From Phytohabitans maris (GTDB lineage: Bacteria > Actinomycetota > Actinomycetes > Mycobacteriales > Micromonosporaceae): DNA of 64,000 bases. The notes under the pieces were generated by a model, which worked only from the letters and a program-made list of their open reading frames with translations, ran no database searches and was not told the origin of the DNA. The position numbers were made by a program, and so were the translations under genes. Positions 7,902 through 15,941 of the stretch are shown one piece after another. Numbering within the stretch: the stretch's first letter is position 1; each line of letters starts with the position of its first letter. The stretch spans positions 248,001 through 312,000 of the forward strand of contig NZ_JAVHUY010000003.1 in the NCBI RefSeq assembly GCF_031085175.1, written 5' to 3'.

Positions 7902-9096
7902 ACCGCCCAAGGGCCTTCCCAGCACCGACCCGCGCGGCGCGAACCTCTTCGACGGCACGTTCCCGCTGCCCGTCGCGGTGCTGGACGGCGCGGCGCTGGA
8001 CCACAACCTGGCCACGATGGCCCGCTACTGCGCGGACAACGCGGTGCTGCTCGCCCCGCACGGCAAGACCACCATGTCGCCGGAGCTCGTCCGCCGGCAG
8101 CTGGAGCACGGGGCGTGGGCGGTCACCGCCGCCACGGCCTGGCAGGCGGGCGTGCTCGCCGCGTTCGGCGTACCGAGGATTCTGATCGCCAACCAGGTGG
8201 TGGACGCCGGCTCGCTGGCGGTGCTGGACCGGCTGCTGGCCCGCGCGGACATCGAGCTCTACTGCTACGCCGACTCGACCGCGGCGCTCGACGCCCTCCT
8301 CGGCGGGCTCGCCCCCGGCCACCTGGGCCGGCTGCGGGTGCTGGTCGAGATCGGCGTCGCCGGCGGGCGCACCGGACTGCGCGACGACCGGGAGGCGCTC
8401 GCCCTGGCCCGCCGGATCGCCGCCGGCCCGGCGCCGCTGGCCGGCGTCGCCGCGTTCGAGGGAATCATCGACGAGCCCGACCTCGGCGCGGGCCTGGCCC
8501 GGGTCGACGCCCTCCTGCGCCGGATCGCCGGGCTGTGCCGGGAGATCGACGCCGCCGGCCTGGCCGGCCCCGCCCCGATCGCCACCGTCGGCGGCAGCGC
8601 CTACTTCGACCGGGTGGTCCGGCTGCTGCCGCGGGCGCTGGCCGGCACCGGGTTCCGCACCGTGCTGCGCAGCGGCTGTTACCTCACCCACGACGCGGGC
8701 AGCTACCACGCCCTCTCCCCGTTCGGGGCCGGCGGGCGGGAGGCGCCGCGGCTGCGCGAGGCGCTGCACGTGTGGGCGCCGGTGCTGTCCCGGCCCGAGC
8801 CGGAGCTGGCGATCGCGGGCCTGGGGCGCCGGGACGCCTCCGCCGACGCCGGCCTGCCCGTGCCGCAGCTCGTCCGGCGGCGCACCGGTGAGGCCGGCCC
8901 CCTTCCGTCCACTGTGGTCACGGCCGTGAACGACCAGCACGCCTACCTCCACCTCGCCCCGCCGGACGCGCTGGCGGTCGGCGACCTGGTCCGGTTCGGC
9001 ATCTCGCACCCGTGCACCACGTTCGACAAATGGCACGCGATCCCGGTGGTCGACCCGGACGGCACCGTCATCGACGTCGCCCACACACACTTCTGA
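7891..9096 (+). CDS. D-serine dehydratase-like / D-threonine aldolase-like PLP enzyme
   Basis: 401-residue fold-type III PLP enzyme with an alanine-racemase-type N-terminal barrel. The PLP lysine lies in APHGKTTMSP near residue 55. The C-terminal domain carries SHPCTTF, matching the zinc-binding His-x-Cys of eukaryotic-type D-serine dehydratases, after NDQHAYL and GDLVRFG. The family acts on D-beta-hydroxy amino acids by dehydration or aldol cleavage. GTG at 7891 has GGAAAG 10 bp upstream and overlaps the deacylase stop. Context suggests it consumes the D-amino acid released by the deacylase (inference). Confidence 0.85.
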   Translation: MAGEPPKGLPSTDPRGANLFDGTFPLPVAVLDGAALDHNLATMARYCADNAVLLAPHGKTTMSPELVRRQLEHGAWAVTAATAWQAGVLAAFGVPRILIANQVVDAGSLAVLDRLLARADIELYCYADSTAALDALLGGLAPGHLGRLRVLVEIGVAGGRTGLRDDREALALARRIAAGPAPLAGVAAFEGIIDEPDLGAGLARVDALLRRIAGLCREIDAAGLAGPAPIATVGGSAYFDRVVRLLPRALAGTGFRTVLRSGCYLTHDAGSYHALSPFGAGGREAPRLREALHVWAPVLSRPEPELAIAGLGRRDASADAGLPVPQLVRRRTGEAGPLPSTVVTAVNDQHAYLHLAPPDALAVGDLVRFGISHPCTTFDKWHAIPVVDPDGTVIDVAHTHF

Positions 9097-9162
9097 CCCG
9101 CACCCGGCTCCCGACCCGCACTCGGCTTTGATTTCGCACACGGCTTCTGATTCGCACACGGC
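9091..9162. repeat. Four imperfect 18-bp tandem repeats
   Basis: Four copies of an 18-mer, (T)TCTGACCCGCACCCGGC-like, starting at 9091, 9109, 9127 and 9145. The third and fourth share TCGCACACGGC. The array begins at the last sense codon and stop of the PLP-enzyme gene and ends just before the ribosome site of the next gene (GGAGG at 9169-9173). An exact period of 18 suggests slippage of a once-coding unit. Confidence 0.75.
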
Positions 9163-9178
9163 TTCTTTGGAGGACGCA

Positions 9179-10243
9179 GTGACCACCCATCGGCTGGCCG
9201 TCATCGGATGCGGCGACATGGAGGACGCGCACCGCCAGGTGTTCGCCGAGCTCGGCGACCGGATCACCGTGGTCGGCACCGCCGACGTCGTCCTGGAACG
9301 CGCCGAGCGCGCCGCCGCCACGCTCGGCGCGCCCCGTGCCGTCACCGACTACACCGAGCTGCTCGACGAGGCCGACGCCTGCCTGGTCGTCACGCCACAC
9401 GACCTGCACCACGAGATGGGCATGACCTGCCTGCGGGCCGGCAAGCACGTGCTGATGGAGAAGCCGGTGGCGGTCACCGAGCGGCAGTGCGTCGAGCTCA
9501 TCGACACCGCGCGGGCCACCGGGCGGACGCTGATGACCGCGTACCCGATGCGCTTCCACCCGCTCGTCGCCCGGCTCCGCGAGCTGGTCGTCTCGGCGGC
9601 GTACGGCGAGGTGTTCCAGGTGTCGATCTACACCGAGCAGCACACCGAACACCCCGAAGGGCACTGGATCCGGTCCGCCGCGCGGCTGGGCGGCGGGCAG
9701 CTGTTCAGCCACGGCTGCCACTACGTCGACCTGCTGCTCTGGATGCTCGGCGACCCGGTGCGCGGCACCCACACCGGCACCCGGCGCGGCACGCCGTGGA
9801 TGGAGTGGGAGGGCACCAGCAACGCGGTGATCGAGTTCGCCAGCGGTGCCGTCGGCTACCACTTCGGCACCTGGGGCGCCCGCGCCACCCGCCACGGGTA
9901 CGCCATCCACGCCCACTGCACCGGCGGCATGATCGAGGCCGACCTCACCCGCGGCGTCCTCTACGCCCACCACCCGTGGACGGGCGAGGCGCCGCGCGGC
10001 GGGCTCTCCGGCCGCCTCTCCCCCGACCCGGAGAACGCCGAGGTGCTGATGACGGTGCCGGCCGACTCCAAGCACCTCGGCGGCGAGCTGGCCCACTTCG
10101 TCGACTGCCTGGACAGCGGCGCCGCCCCGCTCACCGACGGCCCGGGAAGCCTGCAGGGGTTGCGGGTGATCTGGCGGCTCTACGCCGCCGAGCGCGACGG
10201 CACCGTCGCCGACCTGCGCGGACTCGGCCTCGCCGGGACCTGA
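9179..10243 (+). CDS. Gfo/Idh/MocA family oxidoreductase
   Basis: 354-residue NAD(P)-dependent oxidoreductase. The N-terminal Rossmann motif is VIGCGDMEDAH (last Gly of GxGxxG replaced by Glu), followed by the family signature LMEKPVAVTE near residue 95 and a GGGQLFSHGCHYVDLLLW segment carrying the conserved His region. GTG at 9179 is preferred over upstream starts because GGAGGA lies 6-10 bp before it. It closes the rightward operon with the deacylase and PLP enzyme. The substrate is probably a cyclic or keto/hydroxy product of the same pathway, not determinable here. Confidence 0.9.
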   Translation: MTTHRLAVIGCGDMEDAHRQVFAELGDRITVVGTADVVLERAERAAATLGAPRAVTDYTELLDEADACLVVTPHDLHHEMGMTCLRAGKHVLMEKPVAVTERQCVELIDTARATGRTLMTAYPMRFHPLVARLRELVVSAAYGEVFQVSIYTEQHTEHPEGHWIRSAARLGGGQLFSHGCHYVDLLLWMLGDPVRGTHTGTRRGTPWMEWEGTSNAVIEFASGAVGYHFGTWGARATRHGYAIHAHCTGGMIEADLTRGVLYAHHPWTGEAPRGGLSGRLSPDPENAEVLMTVPADSKHLGGELAHFVDCLDSGAAPLTDGPGSLQGLRVIWRLYAAERDGTVADLRGLGLAGT

Positions 10244-10282
10244 GCCGCACCGGCGGCCGCGCGTCCGCGTGATGTGCCGGCG

Positions 10283-10302
10283 ACCATAGTAATGGTATGC
10301 AG
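10283..10302. promoter_or_regulatory. Candidate GntR/FadR-type operator upstream of the SnoaL-like gene
   Basis: Inverted repeat ACCAT-AGTA-ATGGT (10283-10296) merges with TGGTATGCAG (10293-10302). The decamer TGGTATGCAG occurs again at 41119-41128 in the divergent acyl-CoA dehydrogenase/thiolase promoter region. TGGTAT-type half sites fit FadR-subfamily GntR proteins, and such a regulator is encoded at 10888. Confidence 0.35.
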
Positions 10303-10353
10303 GATTTACCGGTACGATGGTGGGATCGGCACAGCGGAACGATCGGAGCCATC

Positions 10354-10821
10354 GTGGACGACGTCAAGGCGCTGGCGGCGCGGCTCCGCCGCCTGGAGCG
10401 CATGGAGCGGGCGCGCGGCCTGCTGCACGAGTACGCCGCGGCGGTGGACCAGCGCTCGGTCGAGTCCGTGGCCGCCCTCTTCCACCCGGAGGCGGTGCTG
10501 CGCAACGCGCGCGGCGTGTTCACCGGCACCGCCGAGATCGCCGGCGCGTTCCGTACCGCCTGGGCGGCCGAGCCGTCGCAGAAGCGGCACTTCATCGCCA
10601 CGCCGAAGCTGGCGGCGCAGAGCGACGAGATCGTCGGCGCGGCGGCACATTTCCTGTACGTCGGCCGCGGGTCGGAGCGTTCCGTCATCGGGTGGGGCGC
10701 CTACGACGTCCGTGTCGATGTCGCCGATGACGAGCGGGCCGTGTTTCGATCGATGACGATAACCGTGCACCTCTCGACGGACCTCGCCACCGGGTGGGCA
10801 CTCGACGCCATGCCCGGCTGA
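10354..10821 (+). CDS. SnoaL/NTF2-like protein
   Basis: Small (155-residue) protein of the SnoaL-like NTF2 fold. The N-terminal helix RLRRLERMERARGLLHEYAAAVDQRSVESVAALFHPEAVL is typical, with later strands HFIATPKL and SVIGWGAYDVRV. Members include hydrolases, dehydratases and ring-cyclising enzymes as well as non-catalytic binders, so no reaction is assigned. GTG at 10354 has GGAGC 6 bp upstream; an earlier ATG at 10297 would add 19 residues without family similarity. It lies directly before the GntR gene and may share its promoter. Confidence 0.75.
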   Translation: MDDVKALAARLRRLERMERARGLLHEYAAAVDQRSVESVAALFHPEAVLRNARGVFTGTAEIAGAFRTAWAAEPSQKRHFIATPKLAAQSDEIVGAAAHFLYVGRGSERSVIGWGAYDVRVDVADDERAVFRSMTITVHLSTDLATGWALDAMPG

Positions 10822-10887
10822 GCGGGGGTCGGCGGCCGACGCGTAACGCTGGTAATCTTTGTCAGGAAAAGTGAGCCCGGAGGAGCC

Positions 10888-11652
10888 ATGGCGCCCAGGA
10901 TGTCCTCGACCGCCAACGGCGGTCACCGGCCGCAGAAAGCGGCGATGCTCCTCGCCCAGCGGATCATCCGCGACGTGCAGAGCGAGCGCCTCAAGCCGGG
11001 CGACCACCTCGAGCCCGAGCGCGACATGCTGGAGCGCTACGCCACCGGCCGCGGCACGCTGCGCGAGGCGCTGCGGTTCCTCGAGTTCCAGGGCGTCATC
11101 GTGATCAAGCCAGGCCCGCGCGGCGGCCCGATCCTGATCGACCCGACCGCGTCCCACCTGGCCAGCACGCTGGTGCTGCTGATGGAGCTCAAGCAGGCCC
11201 CGTTCCGCAACATCGTGGAGGTCCGCACCGCCCTGGAGCCGATGATCAGCCGGCTGGCCGCCGAGCGCATCTCCGACGAGTCGCTGGCCGACCTCGGCGG
11301 CACCATCGACCAGATGCGCGACCACCTCGACAACCAGGACCTGTTCCTGGAGGCCAACCAGCGCTTCCACGACATCATCGCCTGGTCGTCCGGCAACACC
11401 CTGTTCGGCTACATCGTCGACTCCCTGCTCGGCATCCTCGACGGCACGGTGATCGGCATCGACTACCCGAGCCCCCGCCGCGCCGCGATCCTCAAGGCGC
11501 ACGAGGAGATCCACCAGGCCCTGCTGTCGCGCGACCCGCAGGCCTCCGAAGATCGCATGCGCGACCACATCAACGCCTACGTCAAGTACGCCGAGCGCAA
11601 GTTCCCCGAGGTGCTCGACCAGGTCATCCGCTGGGACCGCGCCGCCGTCTAG
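10888..11652 (+). CDS. GntR family regulator, FadR/FCD subfamily
   Basis: 254 residues. Winged HTH at ~15-80 with the GntR hallmarks LKPGDHLEPERDMLERYATGRGTLREALRFLE and VIVIKPGPRGG, then an all-helical FCD effector domain (~95-230) with metal-site histidines expected in FHDIIAW and HEEIHQALL. FCD proteins usually sense small carboxylates or acyl-CoAs. GGAGGA lies 5 bp before the ATG. It probably controls part of the adjacent catabolic island; candidate sites containing TGGTATGCAG are at 10293 and 41119. Confidence 0.93.
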   Translation: MAPRMSSTANGGHRPQKAAMLLAQRIIRDVQSERLKPGDHLEPERDMLERYATGRGTLREALRFLEFQGVIVIKPGPRGGPILIDPTASHLASTLVLLMELKQAPFRNIVEVRTALEPMISRLAAERISDESLADLGGTIDQMRDHLDNQDLFLEANQRFHDIIAWSSGNTLFGYIVDSLLGILDGTVIGIDYPSPRRAAILKAHEEIHQALLSRDPQASEDRMRDHINAYVKYAERKFPEVLDQVIRWDRAAV

Positions 11653-11666
11653 GCCCCCCGAATTCT

Positions 11667-11724
11667 CCGTGATCGAAGCTCCCGCCATGTCGCTAGAACG
11701 ACGTGAGGGGAGCTTCGATCACGG
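11667..11724. terminator. Bidirectional hairpin between convergent genes
   Basis: Perfect 17-bp arms: CCGTGATCGAAGCTCCC at 11667-11683 and its complement at 11708-11724, with a 24-nt loop. It lies between the stops of the GntR gene (+) and the MaoC gene (-). There is no U-tract, but the stem is long enough to stop transcription from either side. Confidence 0.75.
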
Positions 11725-11735
11725 GTGGGTAGGGA

Positions 11736-12158
11736 TCACGGGCGGGGGGTCCAGACTCGGGCGTGGCCGGTTACCGGGTGGCGGGTGTCTTGGGTGAAGG
11801 CAACCTCGACGTCGATGTCGGTGCCGGGGCGGCCGTCGGCGGCGGCCGGGGTGAGGGCGGTGACGGTTCCGGTGACGGTGAGGTCCTCGCCGGCGAGGAC
11901 GAAGTCGTGCAGCTTGACCGGGCCGATGCGGCGCAGGAGCGCGGCCGGGCCGGCCCATTCGAGCAGGAGCCGGTCGACCATCGTGAAGACGAACATGATG
12001 TCGGCGTAGGCGGCCGGGGCGCCGCCCTCGCGCGCGGCCTCGTGGTCGATGTGGGTCGGTGCGAAGTCGCGGTTGGCGCCGGAGACCATGATCAGCCGTT
12101 GCAGCGACAGGTGCAGGGTGAGCGGGGTGACGGCGTCGCCGACCGCGGGTGGGTTCAC
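11736..12158 (-). CDS. MaoC-like hydratase, catalytic half
   Basis: 140-residue hotdog-fold protein. The segment SGANRDFAPTHIDHEAA is a variant of the R-specific hydratase signature in which the catalytic Asp and His are kept but the GDxNP core is altered. It is encoded immediately after, and overlapping by 4 bp, the N-terminal-type MaoC partner, so the pair probably forms a heteromeric double-hotdog enoyl-CoA hydratase as in steroid side-chain enzymes. GTG start at 12158 (GTGA overlap). Last gene of a leftward operon with CoA-transferase and PaaK-type ligase. Confidence 0.85.
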   Translation of the reverse strand: MNPPAVGDAVTPLTLHLSLQRLIMVSGANRDFAPTHIDHEAAREGGAPAAYADIMFVFTMVDRLLLEWAGPAALLRRIGPVKLHDFVLAGEDLTVTGTVTALTPAAADGRPGTDIDVEVAFTQDTRHPVTGHARVWTPRP

Positions 12159-12649
12159 GGCTCGCTCCGGAAGGGGGTGTAGCTGTAGATGGAGGTGCGT
12201 TCGACCGCGACGAGCGTGCCGTCCTGCCGGTGGAACTCCAGCTCGAAGTCGACGTAGACGCCCTCGCCCACACGCGTGGTCTTGGGGGTGGTGCGGACGA
12301 TCCGGTACGTGGTCTCGATCCGGTCGCCGACCCGCAGCGGCTCCAGGAACTCCAGGTCGACGCTGGTCGTCACCATCTCGGAGCCGGGCAGGTCGAGCTT
12401 GGTCCACATGAACGGCGGCAGCGCGCCCGGCCGCAGCGGCTCCTGCCCCGGTGCCCAGTACGCCGGCATCGCCGCGGTGAGCAGCATCGACCAGGGCGCG
12501 ATCACCGTGTCGTGGCCGTGCGCCCGGGCGGCCTCGGCGTCGCTGTAGAGCGGCCACTCCATCTCGTGCGCCTCGACGTAGCGGCGGATCGCGGACTCCG
12601 AGATCTCTTCCGCGCCGACCGTCCTGGCGACGATCTCGCCGGCCGTCAT
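12155..12649 (-). CDS. MaoC-like hydratase, N-terminal-domain type subunit
   Basis: 164-residue MaoC_dehydrat_N-type hotdog protein (SESAIRRYVEAHEMEWPLY, then a long FMWTKLDLPGSEMVTTSVDLEFLEPLRVGDRIE stretch summarised by its DLEFLEPLRVGD core). It has no catalytic Asp/His signature, as expected for the structural half of a two-gene hydratase. ATG at 12649 overlaps the CoA-transferase stop (ATGA). With the following gene it should hydrate an enoyl-CoA too bulky for a single-chain enzyme (inference from known heteromeric systems). Confidence 0.85.
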   Translation of the reverse strand: MTAGEIVARTVGAEEISESAIRRYVEAHEMEWPLYSDAEAARAHGHDTVIAPWSMLLTAAMPAYWAPGQEPLRPGALPPFMWTKLDLPGSEMVTTSVDLEFLEPLRVGDRIETTYRIVRTTPKTTRVGEGVYVDFELEFHRQDGTLVAVERTSIYSYTPFRSEP

Positions 12650-13842
12650 CCGAGCACCCCCTTGTCGCGCATGGCCTGGATCTCGCCGGCGTCGTAGCCG
12701 AGGGCGGCCAGCACCTCGTCGCCGTGCTCCCCCACCGCCGGTGCCGGCGCCACCTCGCCGACCGACCGACCGTCGAACTGCACGGGGTTGGAGACGAGCG
12801 TGAAGCCGCCGGCGTCGCCGAGGTAGTCGTTGGCGAGCACCTGCGGGTCGCGTACCGTCTCGGCCGCGGTCTGCACCGCCGCCCAGGGACCTTCCATCCC
12901 GTCGAACGCGGCCCGCCACTGCTCCAGCGTCCGGCTGGCGAAGACCGCGTCGAGGGCCTCCACGCACTCCCGCACGTGCCGGGCGCGTACCTCCGCGGTC
13001 GCGAAGCGCGGGTCGGTGGCCAGGTCGGGCCGGTCGACGCGGCGGCAGAAGTCGTGCCAGTACCGGTCCGGTTCGATGAAGACCAGGTACAGCCAGCGGC
13101 CGTCCCGGGTGCGGTAGCTGTTGGTGAGGGCGCCGTGCGCGGGGTCGTACCGGCCGGTGGCGTGCAGGATCTCCGAGCCGTACGCGGCGGCCGACAGGTT
13201 GGGCCCGAGCATCCAGAGCGCGGCGGAGAGCAGCGACACGTCCACGACCGACGGCTGGCCGGTGCGCTCCCGCTTGAGCAGTGCGCCGGCGATACCCGCG
13301 GCGAGGTTGAAGCCGGCTTGCAGGTCGACCATGCCGGGCGGCATCGCGGGCGGCTCGTCGGCGCCGAAGGCCATCATCTGGTCGACCATGCTGGGGCGGG
13401 CCCAGCCGGCGGAGATGTCGTACCCGCCGAGGTCGGCCTCCGGTCCCTTGGGCCCCTGGCCGGTGGCCTTCGCGTAGACCAGCCCCGGGTTGGCGGCGCG
13501 CAGGTCGTCGACGTCGATGCGGAGCTTGCGGCGGGCCGGGGCGAGGAAGTTGGTGAGGAACACGTCGGCGGAGGCGACGAGCCGCAGCAGCACCTCCCGG
13601 CCGCTCTCCGCGTGCAGGTCGAGCGCGACGCTGCGCTTGCCGCGGTTGGGCAGGTGGGTCATGGTCATCGCGGCCGGCTCGTCCCGGGACGGGGTGAACC
13701 GGATGCCGCGCTGCGGGTCGCCCTTCGGGTGCTCGACCTTGATGACCTCCGCACCCCACTCGGCGCAGACCGCGCCGCAGGACGGGACCATCGTCCAGGT
13801 GGAGAGCTCCACCACCCGGACGCCGCTCAGCACGTCGTACAC
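12646..13842 (-). CDS. CaiB/BaiF (family III) CoA-transferase
   Basis: 398 residues; moves CoA between carboxylic acids. N-terminus LSGVRVVELSTWTMVPSCGAVCAEWGAEVIKVEHP has the family pattern, the nucleophilic Asp lies in PPGMVDLQAGFN near 165, and KRSVALDL and VVDVSLL follow. GTG at 13842 lies 4 bp after the VOC gene stop. Paired with a PaaK-type ligase in one operon, it gives two routes to CoA thioesters of the island's acid intermediates. A second family member is at 36157-37362. Confidence 0.93.
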   Translation of the reverse strand: MYDVLSGVRVVELSTWTMVPSCGAVCAEWGAEVIKVEHPKGDPQRGIRFTPSRDEPAAMTMTHLPNRGKRSVALDLHAESGREVLLRLVASADVFLTNFLAPARRKLRIDVDDLRAANPGLVYAKATGQGPKGPEADLGGYDISAGWARPSMVDQMMAFGADEPPAMPPGMVDLQAGFNLAAGIAGALLKRERTGQPSVVDVSLLSAALWMLGPNLSAAAYGSEILHATGRYDPAHGALTNSYRTRDGRWLYLVFIEPDRYWHDFCRRVDRPDLATDPRFATAEVRARHVRECVEALDAVFASRTLEQWRAAFDGMEGPWAAVQTAAETVRDPQVLANDYLGDAGGFTLVSNPVQFDGRSVGEVAPAPAVGEHGDEVLAALGYDAGEIQAMRDKGVLG

Positions 13843-13846
13843 GTCC

Positions 13847-14578
13847 TCACCGCCTTGCCTCGGTAGCCGCAGGAGCCTCGGTAGCCGCCGGAGCCGGCGG
13901 ATTCGGGGGAGCCGCCGTGACCCGCCGCGGCCGGTGGTCCCGCCACTCCCACTCGTCGCGGAGCACGGAGTCGACGGTGATCCCGGCAGCCGGGGCGAGA
14001 TCGGCGCCCTGCACGACCTGGATGAGGCAGCCCTGGGTGCCGCGCGGGCTCAGGTACGCCTCCTGCCACTCGGGTGCCCGGCGGTCGACGTCGACCACGG
14101 TGAGCCCGGCCCCGGTGAGCCCGTCGAGGGCCGCGGTCAGGTCGGCGGCGAAGAAGGTCAGGTGGTGCAGGCCACCGCCGCGGGCCTCCAGGAAGCGGGC
14201 CACGGGACCGGGCCGCACCGGCTGGAGCAGTTCGACCTTCGCGCCTGCGCCGGCGTAGCTGTAGTGCAGGCTGCGTATGCCCATGCCCGCGTGCCCGCCG
14301 CCGGCGACGAGCGTGCCGCCGAGCAGGTCGCCGTAGAGGGTGGCGGCGGCCCGCAGGTCGCGCACCACGATGCCCACGTGGTCGAGCCGGGTCCCCGGGC
14401 CGCCCGGGTCCGCCGGGTCGAGCATGCCGACCTCCCAGGCGAACTCGCCGAGCAGCCCGGCGATCCGCTCGCCGAGCACCCCGAGCACGCCGCGGTCGTC
14501 GCCGAGGTGGGCGCGGATCCGCTCGACCGCGCGCCACGCGTCCGCGGTCGCCGCGCGCAGCTCACCGGCGTCAGCCAT
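13847..14578 (-). CDS. VOC family protein (glyoxalase / epimerase-like)
   Basis: 243 residues. After an alpha-helical N-terminal ~60 residues, a vicinal-oxygen-chelate domain starts at RLDHVGIVVRDL with metal-ligand candidates His in LDHVG, Glu in KVELLQP and His in GGGLHHLTF, the pattern of methylmalonyl-CoA epimerase-like and related isomerases. The C-terminal tail is Pro/Ala/Thr-rich and repeats PAATEA twice. ATG overlaps the ligase stop by 8 bp. The role is probably isomerisation or lyase chemistry on a CoA ester (inference). Confidence 0.8.
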   Translation of the reverse strand: MADAGELRAATADAWRAVERIRAHLGDDRGVLGVLGERIAGLLGEFAWEVGMLDPADPGGPGTRLDHVGIVVRDLRAAATLYGDLLGGTLVAGGGHAGMGIRSLHYSYAGAGAKVELLQPVRPGPVARFLEARGGGLHHLTFFAADLTAALDGLTGAGLTVVDVDRRAPEWQEAYLSPRGTQGCLIQVVQGADLAPAAGITVDSVLRDEWEWRDHRPRRVTAAPPNPPAPAATEAPAATEARR

Positions 14579-15941
14579 CGGCCACCCCCACCGCCCGTAC
14601 CGCCCGCTCGTCCCGCCAGCGCCGCGACTTGAACTGCTCCTCGGGCATCTGCCCGGGCTCCACGACGGCGATGTCGACGCTGATCCCGACCGCCTGCTTC
14701 ACCGCCTGCCGCAACCGGGACGGCAGGTCCGCCACCGACTCCGGCGGCGTACCGGCCGCGAACGCGATCGTCACGTCGACCGCCTCCCGGCCCCGCTCGT
14801 CGCTGTAGACCCGGCCGCGGTAGTCGACCACGGGCGAGCGGAGCAGTACCGCGTCGATCGCGTCCGGCCACACGTTCATGCCGCGGATCTTCATCATGTC
14901 GTCGACCCGGCCGATGGTGCCGGCGGCGTAGCAGGACGTCGGGCGCCCGCAGCCGCAGGATCCCCGGGCGAGCAGCCGCACCTTGTCGGCCATCCGGAAG
15001 CGGACCACCGGCTGGGCGCTGGGGCGCAGCAGGGTCACCACGATCTCGCCGGTCTCGCCGGGCGCCACCGGGCTGCCGTCCGGGTTGAGCACCTCGATCC
15101 AGCAGCGGTGGTCGAGGCCGTGCAGCACCGCGTGCCGCGGCGTGCCGTCACCGTCCGCGGTGACCGCTCCCCGCTCGCACGTGCACATGGCGACGCCGAG
15201 CGTCTGGGTCGCGCCCCAGCCCTCGCAGACGGTGGCGCCCCAGAAGGCCGCGGTGTCGTGCGCCCACGCCGCGCCGTACGGCTCGCCGGAGAGGAAGATG
15301 GCCTTCAGCGAAGGCAGGTCGGTGGCCGGCCGCCGCCCGGCCGCCCTGGCCTCCAGCGTGAGACGGTGCACATAGGACGGTGTGGCGGAGATGCCGGCGC
15401 AGGCGAACCGGTACAGGTCGCGCAGCCGGTCGGCGGTGCTGCCGGCGAACGCGTTGACCGGTACCAGCCCCGCGGCGGCGCAGGTCTCCTGGAAGTACGG
15501 CCCGGCCATGGTCTGGCTGTACGGGATGGTCAGCATGAGCCGGTCTCCCGGTGCCAGGCCGGCCCAGAGGTACTCGTACGCGCCGGGGATGCCGAGCCCG
15601 GCCAGGTCGCGGGCGTCGCGCGGGTAGATCTCCCGTCCCGCCCCGCTGGTGCCGCTGGTCAGGTGGAGCTGCCGCACCGACGGGTCCGCCGGGGTGGCCC
15701 CGCCGCCGGGCAGGGTCCGCTGGAAGTCCAGCAGGTCCCGCTTGGTCACCATCGGCACGTGGCGGCGTACGTCGTCGAGCGTGCGCAACCGTTCGGGCCG
15801 CAGGTCGGTCCGGGCGTAGAACCACCGGTACAGCGGCGAGGTCGCGGCGGCGCGGCGGACCGCGGCGACGGCGGCGCGGGAGACGAAGCCGAGCAGCTCG
15901 GCTTCGTCCATCCCCTCGACGACCGGGTTGGCGACCGGCAT
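14571..15941 (-). CDS. Phenylacetate-CoA ligase-type AMP-forming ligase
   Basis: 456-residue adenylate-forming ligase of the PaaK type that makes an acyl-CoA from a (probably aromatic or alicyclic) acid. Motifs: LTSGTSGAGREIYP phosphate loop, SGEPYGAAW, WGATQTLG, the cysteine-rich GSCGCGRPTSCY segment seen in PaaK proteins, and the hinge KIRGMNVWPDAID. ATG at 15941 overlaps the last base of the upstream lipoprotein stop. Co-transcription with a Liv-type binding protein suggests that the imported ligand or its product is the acid activated here. Confidence 0.88.
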   Translation of the reverse strand: MPVANPVVEGMDEAELLGFVSRAAVAAVRRAAATSPLYRWFYARTDLRPERLRTLDDVRRHVPMVTKRDLLDFQRTLPGGGATPADPSVRQLHLTSGTSGAGREIYPRDARDLAGLGIPGAYEYLWAGLAPGDRLMLTIPYSQTMAGPYFQETCAAAGLVPVNAFAGSTADRLRDLYRFACAGISATPSYVHRLTLEARAAGRRPATDLPSLKAIFLSGEPYGAAWAHDTAAFWGATVCEGWGATQTLGVAMCTCERGAVTADGDGTPRHAVLHGLDHRCWIEVLNPDGSPVAPGETGEIVVTLLRPSAQPVVRFRMADKVRLLARGSCGCGRPTSCYAAGTIGRVDDMMKIRGMNVWPDAIDAVLLRSPVVDYRGRVYSDERGREAVDVTIAFAAGTPPESVADLPSRLRQAVKQAVGISVDIAVVEPGQMPEEQFKSRRWRDERAVRAVGVADG

